A DNA stretch of 64,000 bases from Falciphora oryzae (taxonomy: Eukaryota; Ascomycota; Sordariomycetes; Magnaporthales; Magnaporthaceae): contig JNVV01000010.1 of assembly GCA_000733355.1 (NCBI GenBank), positions 290,324 to 354,323 on the forward strand. Reading direction: 5' to 3'. Both the position numbers and the translations under genes were made by a program. Within the stretch, counting starts at the first letter, position 1; every line of letters begins with the position of its first letter. Of the stretch, positions 35,013 to 45,700 are shown piece by piece. Under the pieces are notes generated by a model. The model saw only the letters and a list, made by a program, of their open reading frames with translations. It was not told where the DNA came from and made no database searches.

Positions 35013-36900
35013 TCAGAGCGCTTCCGCGCCCTCTAATAATCCCAGAGTCCCTCCCACTAAATGGACACTGCCCGTAACCAACACCTGAACGGGTACTGCC
35101 TTTTCACCTTCACGACTATCGCCCGCCTTTGCGCTTTGGAGGAACGATACGGTTTTACGCACCTGTTCGACAGCCTCATGTATGCTTCCTACCACCGAGA
35201 CGGTCGACGCCGGGTCCAGCCGGGCCCATTCATTTGCAAATGCCCACTGAATTGTGAGTTTGTCCACCTCGGTAGCATCGACCGTGTGGTTGATTAACTC
35301 TGCGGCAGAACGTTGGGTTAGACACAGATGCAGATAGAGGGAATGGAATCTGTATGAATTCAAAGCCCACCTCGCTTGAAATCTGTGCTGGGGTGCGTCC
35401 TGTTGGAGCAGAATATCACTTGGTCAAACCCTCTGCCGCCCTTTGATTTAGCGGCCTGAGAAAGCCCGGCGAGGAACTCGGGTGCTTGTGCCCTGGACTG
35501 CTGGTTGAAGATGAGAACGCGAGGTCCGGGGCTGTGATCGTGTTGGTCAGTTATCCTTCCTGCAAGTCCATGGGATGCAGCATACAAGATTCATAGGAGA
35601 ATGGGGAGAAGGAGAAGGAAAAAGGCTGAGAAAGGATGGACAGGCAAAGACATACCGATTCTCGACCTCGGCGGCAAACCATCCCCCAGCGAGGGCCAGG
35701 CTGTCGAGGGTGTGTGCCCCGTCGAGATGCCAGTCAACACCCTCCTCCCGTTTCACTTCGCACCGCCCGCGCCAGACCACCTTCTCGATGCCGTCGACGA
35801 ACTCCTTGGGCAGGGCCGCCGCACCCCCCGATCCCTCCTTCTCCCAGACACCCGGATCCAGCCGCCTCACGGCCTCCCCGGCTAGAGCGATGGCTAGCGT
35901 CGCGTTGATGCGCTGAAACTCGGCGGCCGGGCGGACGTCGACGCCGGCGAGGCGGGGGTCGACGCCCAGGACCTCGAAGCGGGAGACGCGCCTCTCGGCG
36001 GCGCGGCGGCGCAGGACGTCCTCGGCGGCGGCGCCGTGCGGCTGCGGGGCCGCAAAGGCCGGGGAGCCGGGCTTCATGATCCCCGCCTTGTGCCACGCGA
36101 TCTCCCCGATGGTGCGGCCGAGCACGGCGACGTGGTCGATGCCCAGGGTGGTGATGGCGGTGGCGCAGGGCCGCTCGACGACGTTGGTGGCATCGTGCTC
36201 GCCGCCGATGCCCGTCTCGTACACAGCCACGTCGACGCCCTCGCTCAGGAACAGGTGCCAGCTCATGAGCGTCAGGAACCGCCCGTACACGGGCTTGCCG
36301 GCGTAGCTCCCCGCGCTCCAGTTCGCGGGGTCCTGGCGGTGGTTCTCATGCGTCTGGTCTTTCCCTGCCTTGGTGGCGGCGGCGGCGACGGAGGAGGGAG
36401 GCGGCAGCGAGGGCGACGGGTGACGCTCCAGCATGTTCCAGACGTCAAAGAAGCAGCGGGCAAACGCGTCCTTGGAGACGGGGACCGAGTTGATCTTGAG
36501 CCTCTCGCGCACCGACACCAGGTGCGGCGACGTGTGCAGGCCGACCTTGGCCGGGACGCCGCGGGTCAGGCGGCACTGGTTCAGGATGGAGTCGGCAAAG
36601 GCGCAGGTGGTGCCCTTGCCCTTGGTGCCGGCGACGTGCAGGATGTTTAGGCGGTCCAGGTCTCGGGGAGAGTGACCGATGCGGGTCAGGCAGTCTCGCA
36701 TCTCAGCCAGGGAGGCCGCCTTCAAGGGCGCGCCGGCCTTGGCGCGGGCTTGGGCCACCGCGAAGGGCGTCTGTAGAGTGTTGAGCAGGTCGATGGCATC
36801 CTGTAGTATGGTTCAGTAACGCCCTTCAGAAGTGCCCCTTTTATCTACGACATACATTGTACGTCCTACTGGAAGGGGCCGCTGTGGCGAGACGCCTCAT
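35013..36900 (-). CDS. Folylpolyglutamate synthase, 545 aa
   Basis: Minus-strand exons 36900-36856, 36800-35656, 35531-35371 and 35299-35013, all in phase. The 15-residue first exon ends RTYN and joins DAIDLLNTLQTPFAVAQAR, the normal FPGS beginning. Core motifs are HVAGTKGKGTTCAFADSIL (loop at about 73-79), GLHTSPHLVSVRERLKIN, YETGIGGEHDATNVVE, LGIDHVAVLGRTIGEIAWHK and HLDGAHTLDSLALAGGWFA. The end VLVTGSVHLVGGTLGLLE is the family C-terminus. Length and order match canonical fungal FPGS, so this copy is the likely housekeeping enzyme. A His/Pro/Ser-rich insertion lies after DVWNMLERH. The start at 36900 (MRRLATAAPSSRTYN) is basic and Ala-rich, possibly a mitochondrial presequence; an internal start would give a cytosolic form. 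Confidence 0.93.
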
Positions 36901-37355
36901 TGAGGGACCGAGACTCGAGGAGTGTAACGACGCCGATAAATATCCTACGAGGCTTGTTTGGGCGGTAGGTTTGTGCAGCGAGAACAACGGCGTGTTGGTG
37001 AGACTGAAAGTTAGAGTGAGTGAAAGTTGGAGTGAGCTGAGCTGACGTTAGGGAGTTTCTAGCCCGCCTAGGTACCAGGCTTCAGGACCCTCCCACTGTG
37101 GCAAGCACCTTACTATGTGAGACAGCAGAAAATGGTCGCGATTTTCACATCAACAATTCGAAAGAATTCAGTAAAGAGAACGGGGTGGCAAAATAGCAGA
37201 AATATGACTCCTAAACATATTATTGCGGAAACAAGCACAAAACCGGCAGGAATTGCGCAACGACACAGGTTGTAATCTTCAATTCGATCGACGTGAGAAA
37301 GGCCGCATTCCTCCTTGAGGTTGGTCGGAGCATCTGGTAGATATCAAATCACACA
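36901..37355. promoter_or_regulatory. FPGS upstream region
   Basis: About 455 bp between the FPGS start and the tRNA gene. AT content rises from about 37120 on. It should include the FPGS promoter; no coding signal was seen. Confidence 0.4.
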
Positions 37356-37459
37356 GGTCAGATGGCCGAGCGGTCTAAGGCGCTAGCTTCAGGAGGATCT
37401 CCGGATCGGGTTGACTGCTAGTCATGAAAATGGCGTGGGTTCGAATCCCACTCTGATCA
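37356..37459 (+). tRNA. tRNA-Leu (anticodon CAG) with 22-nt intron
   Basis: Acceptor GGTCAGA pairs with TCTGATC (one G-T), discriminator A at 37459. The D arm is GCC...GGC with AGCGGT in its loop. Anticodon stem CTAGC/GCTAG encloses the loop with CAG at 37390-37392. An intron at 37394-37415 interrupts after position 37, the standard place. A long variable arm marks a class II tRNA. The T arm is GTGGG-TTCGAAT-CCCAC. Short T runs follow from about 37464, fitting a Pol III terminator. Confidence 0.93.
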
Positions 37460-38037
37460 TCAACTTTTGTAATTTTTGTCCATCTCAACCCCCTAGCCCC
37501 ACATCCTGATCATTGATATTGTCGTCAAGTGGCTAGACGATATTTTTGATCAGTAGCCTCTTCACCACGACGCGCCTTCCATATTTTGTTTCTTGCTCCT
37601 TTTATCACGTATATAAGCAAATCATCTGAGCACCGCTGCATGGTCCTACCATTAGCCCAAGGGCACGCCACCCCCAAGTTTGGGATCATGTCGTATACAG
37701 TTTCCCCTGCCAATTCGCCTTGCTGCTGCGTGGGCGCGGCGTCGAGATTACGGCTCAGAGGCTCAACGATAGCAAGGCCCAGCATAAGCCAGCCCAGGTT
37801 CCTGGGAGTGCCTCGTCTCGCTCGCTTAGGCATGGGCTCTGGGTCGCAGGAAGCACCCTGAGTCAGCCTTGCCCGAGATTGGCTCGTCCAGGTGGACAGG
37901 ACGATAACCACGGGGTCTCTTATACCCTGGGCCAAGAACGCCCCTGCGTGCAGAATGTGAAGAACTGTCACATCCGTCTTCCCCGGCTGCGGTGCATCTC
38001 AGAGTGGATGTATCGCACAAACCCCGGAAAGCTCACG
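37460..38037. other. Region between tRNA-Leu and the broken lectin-like gene
   Basis: Holds T4-T5 runs just after the tRNA (likely terminators) and short frames without coding character. It would be the promoter side of the broken gene. Confidence 0.45.
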
Positions 38038-39931
38038 ATGGACCACTTGAACTTCAGGGCCCTGGTAGTCGACCGCGGCCCGTCATAGGCCTAGGCCTTC
38101 AGATACCGCATCTCCCTCGAGCCATCGGCAGAGCGAAGCAACGCGAGAACGATGCTGCTGCAGATAATGCGCCCGAGGTTTACCGAGCCGCCCATCTCGA
38201 TGGCTCGGCGCCAGAGACTTACTGGTACCCGGGCCTGATTTCATCCGCCAGCGAGCAGGGGGAATCGCCGACGCCGGGGGAGGCCAAGGCGGCTTCAATG
38301 TTTGGGAAGGACGATGGACATAGTCGCAAGCGGAGCTGGGGATCTTGATTGTTGCGGGATCCGTTGCCGCTTGTGTGCATCTGGCGCTCGCGAATAAGAC
38401 CCAAGCATCTAGCAACAAGACCACGGCTGGCGACGGAGGAGGGCGGCCGGGCGGGCAGGGTCCTGGCGGCCCTGGTCCCGATAGCAACAGCACCAACACC
38501 GCCGACAGCGGTCCCTGGCCGGGGAGTGCCCGCAGAGGCAAGATATGCCCGCAGATCCTCGCCGCCGTGCTATCGCCCGCCAACTACTCGACGACGACAC
38601 CTTCGGCGGCACGGCTGCTGCATGTCTTTGCGCGGGGCTCCGATGGCCAGCTGTTGCGACGTTCCATAGTTCCCGCCGCATTTTCCACTTCCTCCCCCTC
38701 GCCGGACGGTTGGGTTGAGACCGACTGGCAGCCGATGGGCGGCCAGCCCGGGCTCTCGACGCTTTTCGCGAGCCAGCCAACGGCCACCGCCTGGCAGACC
38801 GACGCCGGGTTCCCGCGCCTCGCCGTCACGAGATGACTTGTGCCAGACTCGACGGCGGGCGGGTGGAGCGACTGGGAAAAGATCGGGGACGGCGTGGCCA
38901 GCCCGCTGGCGGCTTGCACCAGCTACAAGGGCGACCGGGACGAGCGCGTTGACGTGCGTAAGTTGGGATGATCGCCTTACTGCTCCTTTGTGTGGGTGAT
39001 GGAAAAAAAAAAGGGGGGGGGGGAGCGGGCGCTTAGCCGCCTCCAACGGACAAGCAAACGTTGATGACCGTATCTTTGACTTTTTTTTTCTTTCTCGTCG
39101 CCTAGTTGCCCTCTCTTCTGATGCGCAGGGATCCCTGCACTCCCAGACGACTATAAACAAGCCCGATTCCAAAATGACCGCCTGGTACGAACGGCTGTCC
39201 CGCGGCTATCCAGCAACCTCGACGCCCGCCGTCGTCTGCCGCCAGTCGGGGCAGACACCGCTGTACGACATCCTCTACACGCACGGCTCGGGCGTGCACA
39301 GGACTTCGTTTGTCGCCCAAAACAACACCTAGTCGTCGCCGCCCGCGATCGTCCAGCCGGCCAACTTTGCCGGCGAGCCGGTGGCGGTAGCTGTGCGTGA
39401 CGACCGGTTCATGTTCTTCGGGCTCGGGGTCAACGGACAGATCTGGACCAGCAACTGGACGGACTCGACGGGCTGGGGAAGCCTCCGCTCGATCGGGGGC
39501 TCCGGGTTCCAGAGCATGCCGACCGTGATAAGCACCGGCAGCACGGTCGAGGCCATTGCTTTAGGTATGTTTGTTTCCATGCACCACAAGTTTTTTTTTC
39601 TCTCTTTTATAAAGATGAAACCCAAACAACTAGACACAAATGCTTACTTGCCAGAAACAAGCACCGCCGTCTCAAGGACGGCCAGTGGTCCGAGGCGCCC
39701 GGCGAGGCCGGCGGGCGGGAGGACCTAGCGGTGTACGGCCACAGCGCCCCCCAGGCGGTCTACATCGGCGGGCCTGACCGCCTCGTGGCCCTGATGGTCG
39801 TGGGCCGCGGCCGGCAACTCAACTCTACCATATTCCCGCTTCCAGACGATGGGCTGTGGTCGCAGAGGGCCGTCTGGAAGCCGGCCGGGGGCAACCTTTC
39901 GACGAGCTTTATGGAGGTTAGACCCAATTGA
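38038..39931 (+). pseudogene. Broken membrane-anchored lectin-like beta-propeller gene
   Basis: The remains resemble fungal type II membrane proteins with a fucose-lectin-like beta-propeller outside. The N-terminal part reads APEVYRAAHLDGSAPETYWY and ends KRSW, then one frame shift (in the GGGG run 38338-38341) leads to the hydrophobic ILIVAGSVAACVHLALANK. A Gly/Pro linker with N-glycosylation sites follows, then blades such as GWVETDWQPMGG, GWSDWEKIGDGVASPL, MTAWYERLSRGYPATSTPAV, FFGLGVNGQIWTSNW and LWSQRAVWKPAGG. In-frame stops are TGA at 38834-38836 and TAG at 39330-39332; both could come from single C-to-T changes. The intron 38958-39105 still splices in phase; the one starting at 39565 does not. 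A pseudogene is likely, unless the sequence is wrong at several places. The exact sugar specificity and family are inferred. Confidence 0.7.
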
Positions 39932-40538
39932 CAGGAGAGGCGTGTCACGGCAATAACTGAGTTAGGCGTGAGACAGTTCGGAGGTGTGAAGATAAAAGGG
40001 CAAATATATCAGATGAACCTTGCGCTGAAGCTCACAAGACATCAACTATCTAGGTCTCATCTGATGTCTGCCACACCTGGGGTTTCCTTGCGAGACGCAA
40101 TTTGCCCAAGGCATGTGCAGACGTCCTTGGACGGAAACAAAAATGTGGGTAAATGTAACATGAAGAACAATGAATACCCAACAAGAAGCTTTGTTTCGTG
40201 TGCGTGCTGTATGAAGAAAAAAAAAGCACCAAATCCAAGGCATAGATATCGCCCCTGGGAAACAGCCGTGGAGGATCGAGAGACGTTGTCCAAACCACCA
40301 AAAAAGGAAGAGAAAAAAAACGAAGAAACACCCGAGGAACATTGTCTGTCTCCATCAGCCCAGTATATGGTTGTACAGGCTTGTATGCTTGCTTGTAGAG
40401 GACGAATGCTGATGGCAAAGCCAAAGGAACCCCCTGAATGAAAAGGGGGAAATAAGGAAGAGAAACAAAAGAAGTTCATAAATGCGTTCCGACTTTCCTA
40501 AACAAAATTGTCGTGTAAACCTGCCCGTCCATGCGCCG

Positions 40539-40582
<44 letters not shown>

Positions 40583-40969
40583 TTTGTGGTTGTTTTCCCG
40601 GTGGCGGTCCATTACGAGGAACGGTTGCCACCTTTCTGAACCCGATATGTATTGCAAAGAAAAAGGTATAAAAGGACGAAAAAGAAATGTACTGGAGAAA
40701 AACTGAGCGTGCCAGCGATAATGGAAGCGCTGTCGGAAAAAGAGGGGACTCTTTTTCCGAGTCTGGGTATCGAAATGCATGAAAAAAGAACCATGATTCC
40801 CATGCCAAGGCACCAAGGATCGACTCGTGGCCTTGACAGTAGCTTGTTGAATAGCTCTGGTGAGCCGTACTGAAGACGAAGGGGGCTAGGGGTCAAACAA
40901 GAGATGCGGAGATGCATCTCAAGCCCAGCAAGAGGCGGCTGCCGTCTTCTGTCGTCGGAGGCCGGATCT
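39932..40969. other. Intergenic region with GT microsatellite
   Basis: About 1 kb without a supported gene between the broken lectin-like gene and the stop of the next minus-strand gene. Contains a perfect GT array and A-rich strands that may be the 3' UTR of the latter. Confidence 0.5.
40541..40580. repeat. GT microsatellite, 20 units
   Basis: Perfect dinucleotide array of 40 bp in non-coding DNA. Confidence 0.97.
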
Positions 40970-42796
40970 CTAGTCCACCCTCGAGAGCTTGAAGAGCTTT
41001 GTGCGGATCCAGAGGATGACACAGGTCCAGTAGCCGTGCGTCTTCCGTTTCGCCGACGAGCTGGTCCGGCGGCGCGGTTGTGGACGGCCGCCGCTGCCGG
41101 CACCCAGCCCCTCGGCATTGCCCGCACCAGGGAAGGCCGCCTTCTCGTTGTGCTGCTGCTCGCTCGGCGCGGCGTCGCTCGCGTAGCCCGCCGGCATAAA
41201 CGACCCGGGGCCGCCGCCGCCACTATATATACGCCGCCAGTCGCTGCCGCTGCCGCCGACGCTGCTGTAGTGCGACGTGGATGCGGCGGTGGACGGGCGC
41301 GGGAGGTAGTCGGTGCTGCTGTTTGACGCGAAGGAGCGGGCGGCGGCGTGGCGCTGCCGCTTCTCGGCCTCCTTGCGGCCGCGCTTCTTGGCGAGCTTCT
41401 CGTTCTTGAGCCGCTCCTTCTCGTCAAACTTTGCGCGCCGCTCGCGCATCACGCGCGCGTGCTCGACCGGGTTGACCACGGTCTTTGCGCGGTCGGGCTG
41501 CTCCGAGAGCGAGCGCAGGCGCGGCGCGAGGCTGCCCGCAACCATCTCGAGCGAGCTGCGCAGCGGGGACATGGGCGTGGCGGAGAAGGACGAGGTGGGG
41601 GAGGCGAGGCCGAAGGAAGACACCGAGGCGGGGGGCACGTTGGCGGCCGACGAGCTTTGTATGCTGTTGGAGGGGCCGCTTGGGTTATATGGCGTGTGCT
41701 GGAAGTGGGGCCTCGACGACAGTGAGTTTGCGCCGTCGGTGGTCGTGGATGACGCCGTTACGGCTGCTGCTGCTGCAGTGGCGGCGGCTGCAGCTGCGGC
41801 TGTGTTGATGCTGAGGTTGAGGTGAAGGTCCGACTGTGACTTGCTGGAGCTTAGCATGCTGCCGCCGTGAACAAGCCTCGATGCTGACGCAGCTCCCGCA
41901 GATCGATTCGCGTTCATCGGCTGAATCGACGTCATTGCAGAGACGGTAGGGCTGTTGACATCGGAGAAGGACGAGGTGCGCTGCGAGGCGAGCGACGGGC
42001 GGCGCAAGCTGGACTGCGAGAGCGAGTGTGGCGGGTGCGGGTACGGGTTCGAACCGGCACCGCCGCCAGGGCCCGACATCGAGTGCGAGCGCGAGTGGGC
42101 GAGGTGCGAGACCGACGGCGGGCGGCGCAACGAGAGCGGGTAGGCGTCGGCGCCGTCGTCGTCCTCGTTCTCCGTGATGGTGGGCGAGTAATCGCGTGCG
42201 CCACCGCCTCCAGAGCTGCCGCCGCCTCCCAGCAGCGGGTTCGGCGCGTCGTACGACAGCGGTGGCGTCGCCGTCCGCGGCGTCTGCTGGAACGGGTGCA
42301 CGAACGAGCCCGAGCGCGCCCCGGGTCCGCCGCTGCCCGTCGTGCCCACCGAGGCGTGCGACGCGCCCGACGGCGAGCGCGCGTGCTGGAATATGGGTCG
42401 CGCCATGCTGCCGTCTCCGCTCCCGCCAGACGCGCCCCCGACGGTTGCTGCCGCACCTGGGCTGCCGCCGCCGCCGCCGCTGCTGCTGCCGCCGCTCAGG
42501 TCCGTCAGGCTGCTGGTCAGAAAGGTGACGTCGCGCACCGACCGGCTCACGCCGCCTGCCGGCGAGGCCGTGCCGGACCCGCTCTCGGTCCAGTGCTGCT
42601 GCTCCTCCCAGACGCGGTCCAGATCGAGCGAGTTCTTTTCCGAGTTGGAGGACAGCTTTTTTAGTATGGGCTTCACCACCATCCTCCCCCTCCCCTTGGT
42701 GATCTTGTTGTGGCTGCTGCTCCCCGCTGCCGCCTTCCCTCCTCTTTCTGCGTCTATCCACGCGCCCGGGCTCGACGCCACGCCGGAGCTACCCAT
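40970..42796 (-). CDS. Unrecognised disordered fungal protein, 608 aa
   Basis: A single open frame of 608 aa with GC-rich third positions. Most of it is Ser/Gly/Pro-rich and disordered. Ordered-looking islands are the N-terminal KGRGRMVVKPILKKLSSNSE and DRVWEEQQHW segment, a central run with phosphorylatable Ser (RRPSVSHLAHSRSHSM type), an Ala11-type run, and a strongly charged helix PVEHARVMRERRAKFDEKER through KKRGRKEAEKRQRHAAARSF, likely coiled coil or nucleic-acid/phospholipid-binding. The C-terminus is basic, then WTCVILWIRTKLFKLSRVD. No named domain was recognised. It has the look of a conserved fungal hypothetical rather than chance, because the islands are non-repetitive and codon bias runs through the whole frame. 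Confidence 0.7.
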   Translation of the reverse strand: MGSSGVASSPGAWIDAERGGKAAAGSSSHNKITKGRGRMVVKPILKKLSSNSEKNSLDLDRVWEEQQHWTESGSGTASPAGGVSRSVRDVTFLTSSLTDLSGGSSSGGGGGSPGAAATVGGASGGSGDGSMARPIFQHARSPSGASHASVGTTGSGGPGARSGSFVHPFQQTPRTATPPLSYDAPNPLLGGGGSSGGGGARDYSPTITENEDDDGADAYPLSLRRPPSVSHLAHSRSHSMSGPGGGAGSNPYPHPPHSLSQSSLRRPSLASQRTSSFSDVNSPTVSAMTSIQPMNANRSAGAASASRLVHGGSMLSSSKSQSDLHLNLSINTAAAAAAATAAAAAVTASSTTTDGANSLSSRPHFQHTPYNPSGPSNSIQSSSAANVPPASVSSFGLASPTSSFSATPMSPLRSSLEMVAGSLAPRLRSLSEQPDRAKTVVNPVEHARVMRERRAKFDEKERLKNEKLAKKRGRKEAEKRQRHAAARSFASNSSTDYLPRPSTAASTSHYSSVGGSGSDWRRIYSGGGGPGSFMPAGYASDAAPSEQQHNEKAAFPGAGNAEGLGAGSGGRPQPRRRTSSSAKRKTHGYWTCVILWIRTKLFKLSRVD

Positions 42797-45700
42797 CGTG
42801 TAGGTTATGTAGGTAGGTCGGTCGACGCGTGCCTATATTCCCGCTCCTGAGGAGCCCCTCGCAACACTGTTCGGCCCGGGCAGAAAAGAGCGCGCGAGTT
42901 CTCGTTGCTCGTTGTTCAACTTGCGCTTTTAAACACGACGAGACGCGGTGATCGAGACGGGTGGATGGGCGGCGACTCGGGCAGGCCAGGGTCAGGCGCA
43001 GCCCCCTTCTCCAGCAGCGACGGATTCGGAGGAATCGAGGGTGGCCCGTCTCGAGGGACAGGATGGGGAGTGGACTGTTGATGCTGATGATGGGGGTGGG
43101 TGCACCCGCCCGCTCCGGCTAGCTAGCAGTGAAGCGTGAGCTCAGCACAGCTTTAGCGCGGGAGGCATTGGGCGTGGGAGGGTGGCAGAGACTTGGTTTA
43201 GGTTTGGATGGTCGGGCCTATACTCCCTCTAGGCAGGCTCGCGGTGGTGGCAGCGAGGGCGAAAAGGCACGAGGAGGAGGTGGCAGTGGTGGTGCCGTCA
43301 GCCTGTGGCTCGGGGCTGGGGAGGACGGGTTATGTAACTGTCGAGCGGCAGGCCGGGTCTGGGAGGCGGCCTGTTGGTCGTCGACAAGGATGTTTGATGG
43401 ATGGGAAACCCCTCAGCTCTCGTCGCGGCCCATGTCCATGTCCGCCACGGCCATCCCAGTCCGTCAATATCCGGATCCGCCCTCGTTTCAATTGACGGGC
43501 TGATTACTAGGCGGCCAGGTCGGTCGCTTGCCCGGAGCTGGGTGGGATGATGGCCGGTGCTTTCGTTTCCCCTTCTTTCGCTTCTCCAAATAAAGAACAA
43601 GGCGTGTGCAGCGAAAGACCAGACCAAACGCAGAGCTCGAGCGTGCGATGGCCGCGAAAGAAACTACCTGATGTTTTGTTGATGAAGTTTTTTTTTTTTT
43701 TTTTCTGGCCCCTTCTCTCTTCCGGGTCTCCCCAATAAACCGTCTACACCGTATTTTCCTTCACTCAGTCTCTTCTTCTCCGCGTCCAAACGCCCGAGCA
43801 GAAAGAGTCTGGGCCTGAGGACGGACAAGGATGAGAGCGAGGGGGGTCGCGGGCCTGCTGGCTGCCGGGGTAGAAAGGGCAGGGCAGCAGCGCAAGTGAC
43901 CTCGATGGGCCAGCCAAGCCAAGCTCAGCATGTGCTGCTGACGGAGTTTCGGCAGGAAGGCGGTGCGGTTTTTCGCTGATGGCTTGGCCAATTTGCTTGG
44001 GGCTCTCCGCAGCCAGAGCCAAGCACCCGCAGCACACGCCGCACAGCACAGTGACACAACCACACACACGCGCACACACACACATGCCCAGCCGCCCTCC
44101 TCTCAACTTATTTGAGATGCTGCGTGCGCACATGAAGCACACACGCACGCTTTCGTTACACAGACGCGGCGGCTCGGTCTGGTGATTTTGTTTTTGTTCT
44201 TCTTCTTCTCACGTTGGGCACGAATCTCTACCCGCCGCTCACCGCGGAGAGAGAGAAAGAGACGGCGACCGACAGCGATGGGCGATATGGGGCCCATCGG
44301 CCCGCTGTCGCATCCATTATGACTTGCCTGACTTAGCTGGCGGCCGCTATCGCATCATCATCAAATCGGATCGATTCAGCCTCAGCTGCAGCGCTCACCG
44401 TCGCCTCTCCCCCCGCCCCGCTCTCTGCGCTCTGCTGGCTCCTCTCCCTCCGGGCCGCATAATCGGGCAAGTCTGCCCGCCCCCCCCTCGGCCGCCACTT
44501 GGGAGGCCAGCGATCCTCAGGTCGTGCATGTGCACTTGCGTCTCGCCCTGCGCGACCCTCTGGGACGGGCCCCAGGGGAGGTCCCGGACTGGCGGGGAAA
44601 CCACACGACACACGCTCCCACACCGCGCTCGGCAACGCATCCCAAGAATGGAGACTGGGGCCGTCCCACACCAATCGCACCCATGTGATTGGCGGGAAAC
44701 CCGGCCGATAGGAATCAATTATCGACCGAGGGCTCCACCACCAAGGTCCTCCAAATACAGTAAGTCGCAAGTCAAAATGCTGGTAGCGGAGGCGAGAGAA
44801 GGATGGAAGCGCAGGAGAAAACAGCCCAAAGCGAAATGGAAACAACGAAGGAATCACGAGGAATCAAGGAGGAAATAGAGGGAAATCTGGATTACCTTGG
44901 CAGCGATTTATTAGTCGGAATTAGAGTGGCCCCTCAGCGTGGACGGGCAATGTCACGATTGAGGTCTCGTCGAGCGGCATGAAAAAGAAAAAATAGAAGC
45001 CTGGTCTTGGCTTTTCTTTCCTCGCAGTTATTCCGCCGCTTCGCGAGGGAATTTTGGCAACAGCCTTTTTCTTCCACCTTTTGCCCCAGGCGGGCCAGGC
45101 CAAAAAAAAAAAAAAAAAAAAAAAAAAGACAAGACAAGCTTCCTGCATTCCCCATCCATCCAGCATACTTCCAGTCTTCCATGCTGCCAACGCCGCGGCG
45201 GCGGCGGCGGCGGTCACAGGGTGGGCCCTTTCTTTGATCCATCCCCCGTCCGCGTCACCGCTACCTCGCACGCCAGCGAACAGAAATCCGGAAAGACGGG
45301 ATGTGGATGTAGGTACGGTGTAAGGTACATACAGTAGCATCACGGAAGAGCAGCAGGCACGCGGTCAGAGGAGCAGGCACAGCACATGGGGGCGCAAGAA
45401 AAAGGAGACCGACCGACCGACCAACCATCCGCACGGCCGGCGGCATAAACGTTGTTGAAGCACTGCGACGTCCCATCCATTCCATACACCCGCTCGGGAC
45501 ACAGCGGACCAAAGCGGCGGGAGGGCAAAAGATTAAAAACCGCGCAAATAAGAAAGAAAGAAAAAAGAAGTGAAAAGAGAGTTCGCCCCGGCATGCTGCG
45601 ACGCAAGCGCCAGGCAAGTGAAAGCGAGGATTATGTAGGGGGAGAGAAAAGGACCAAAGCCGAGCTCGTCTGTGCTAAATCGAGAGAGCCGAACAGGGGC

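Noticed and set aside
41685..42761. 358-aa minus-strand frame overlapping the 608-aa protein
   Set aside because: Shifted frame of the same DNA with Arg-rich random content.
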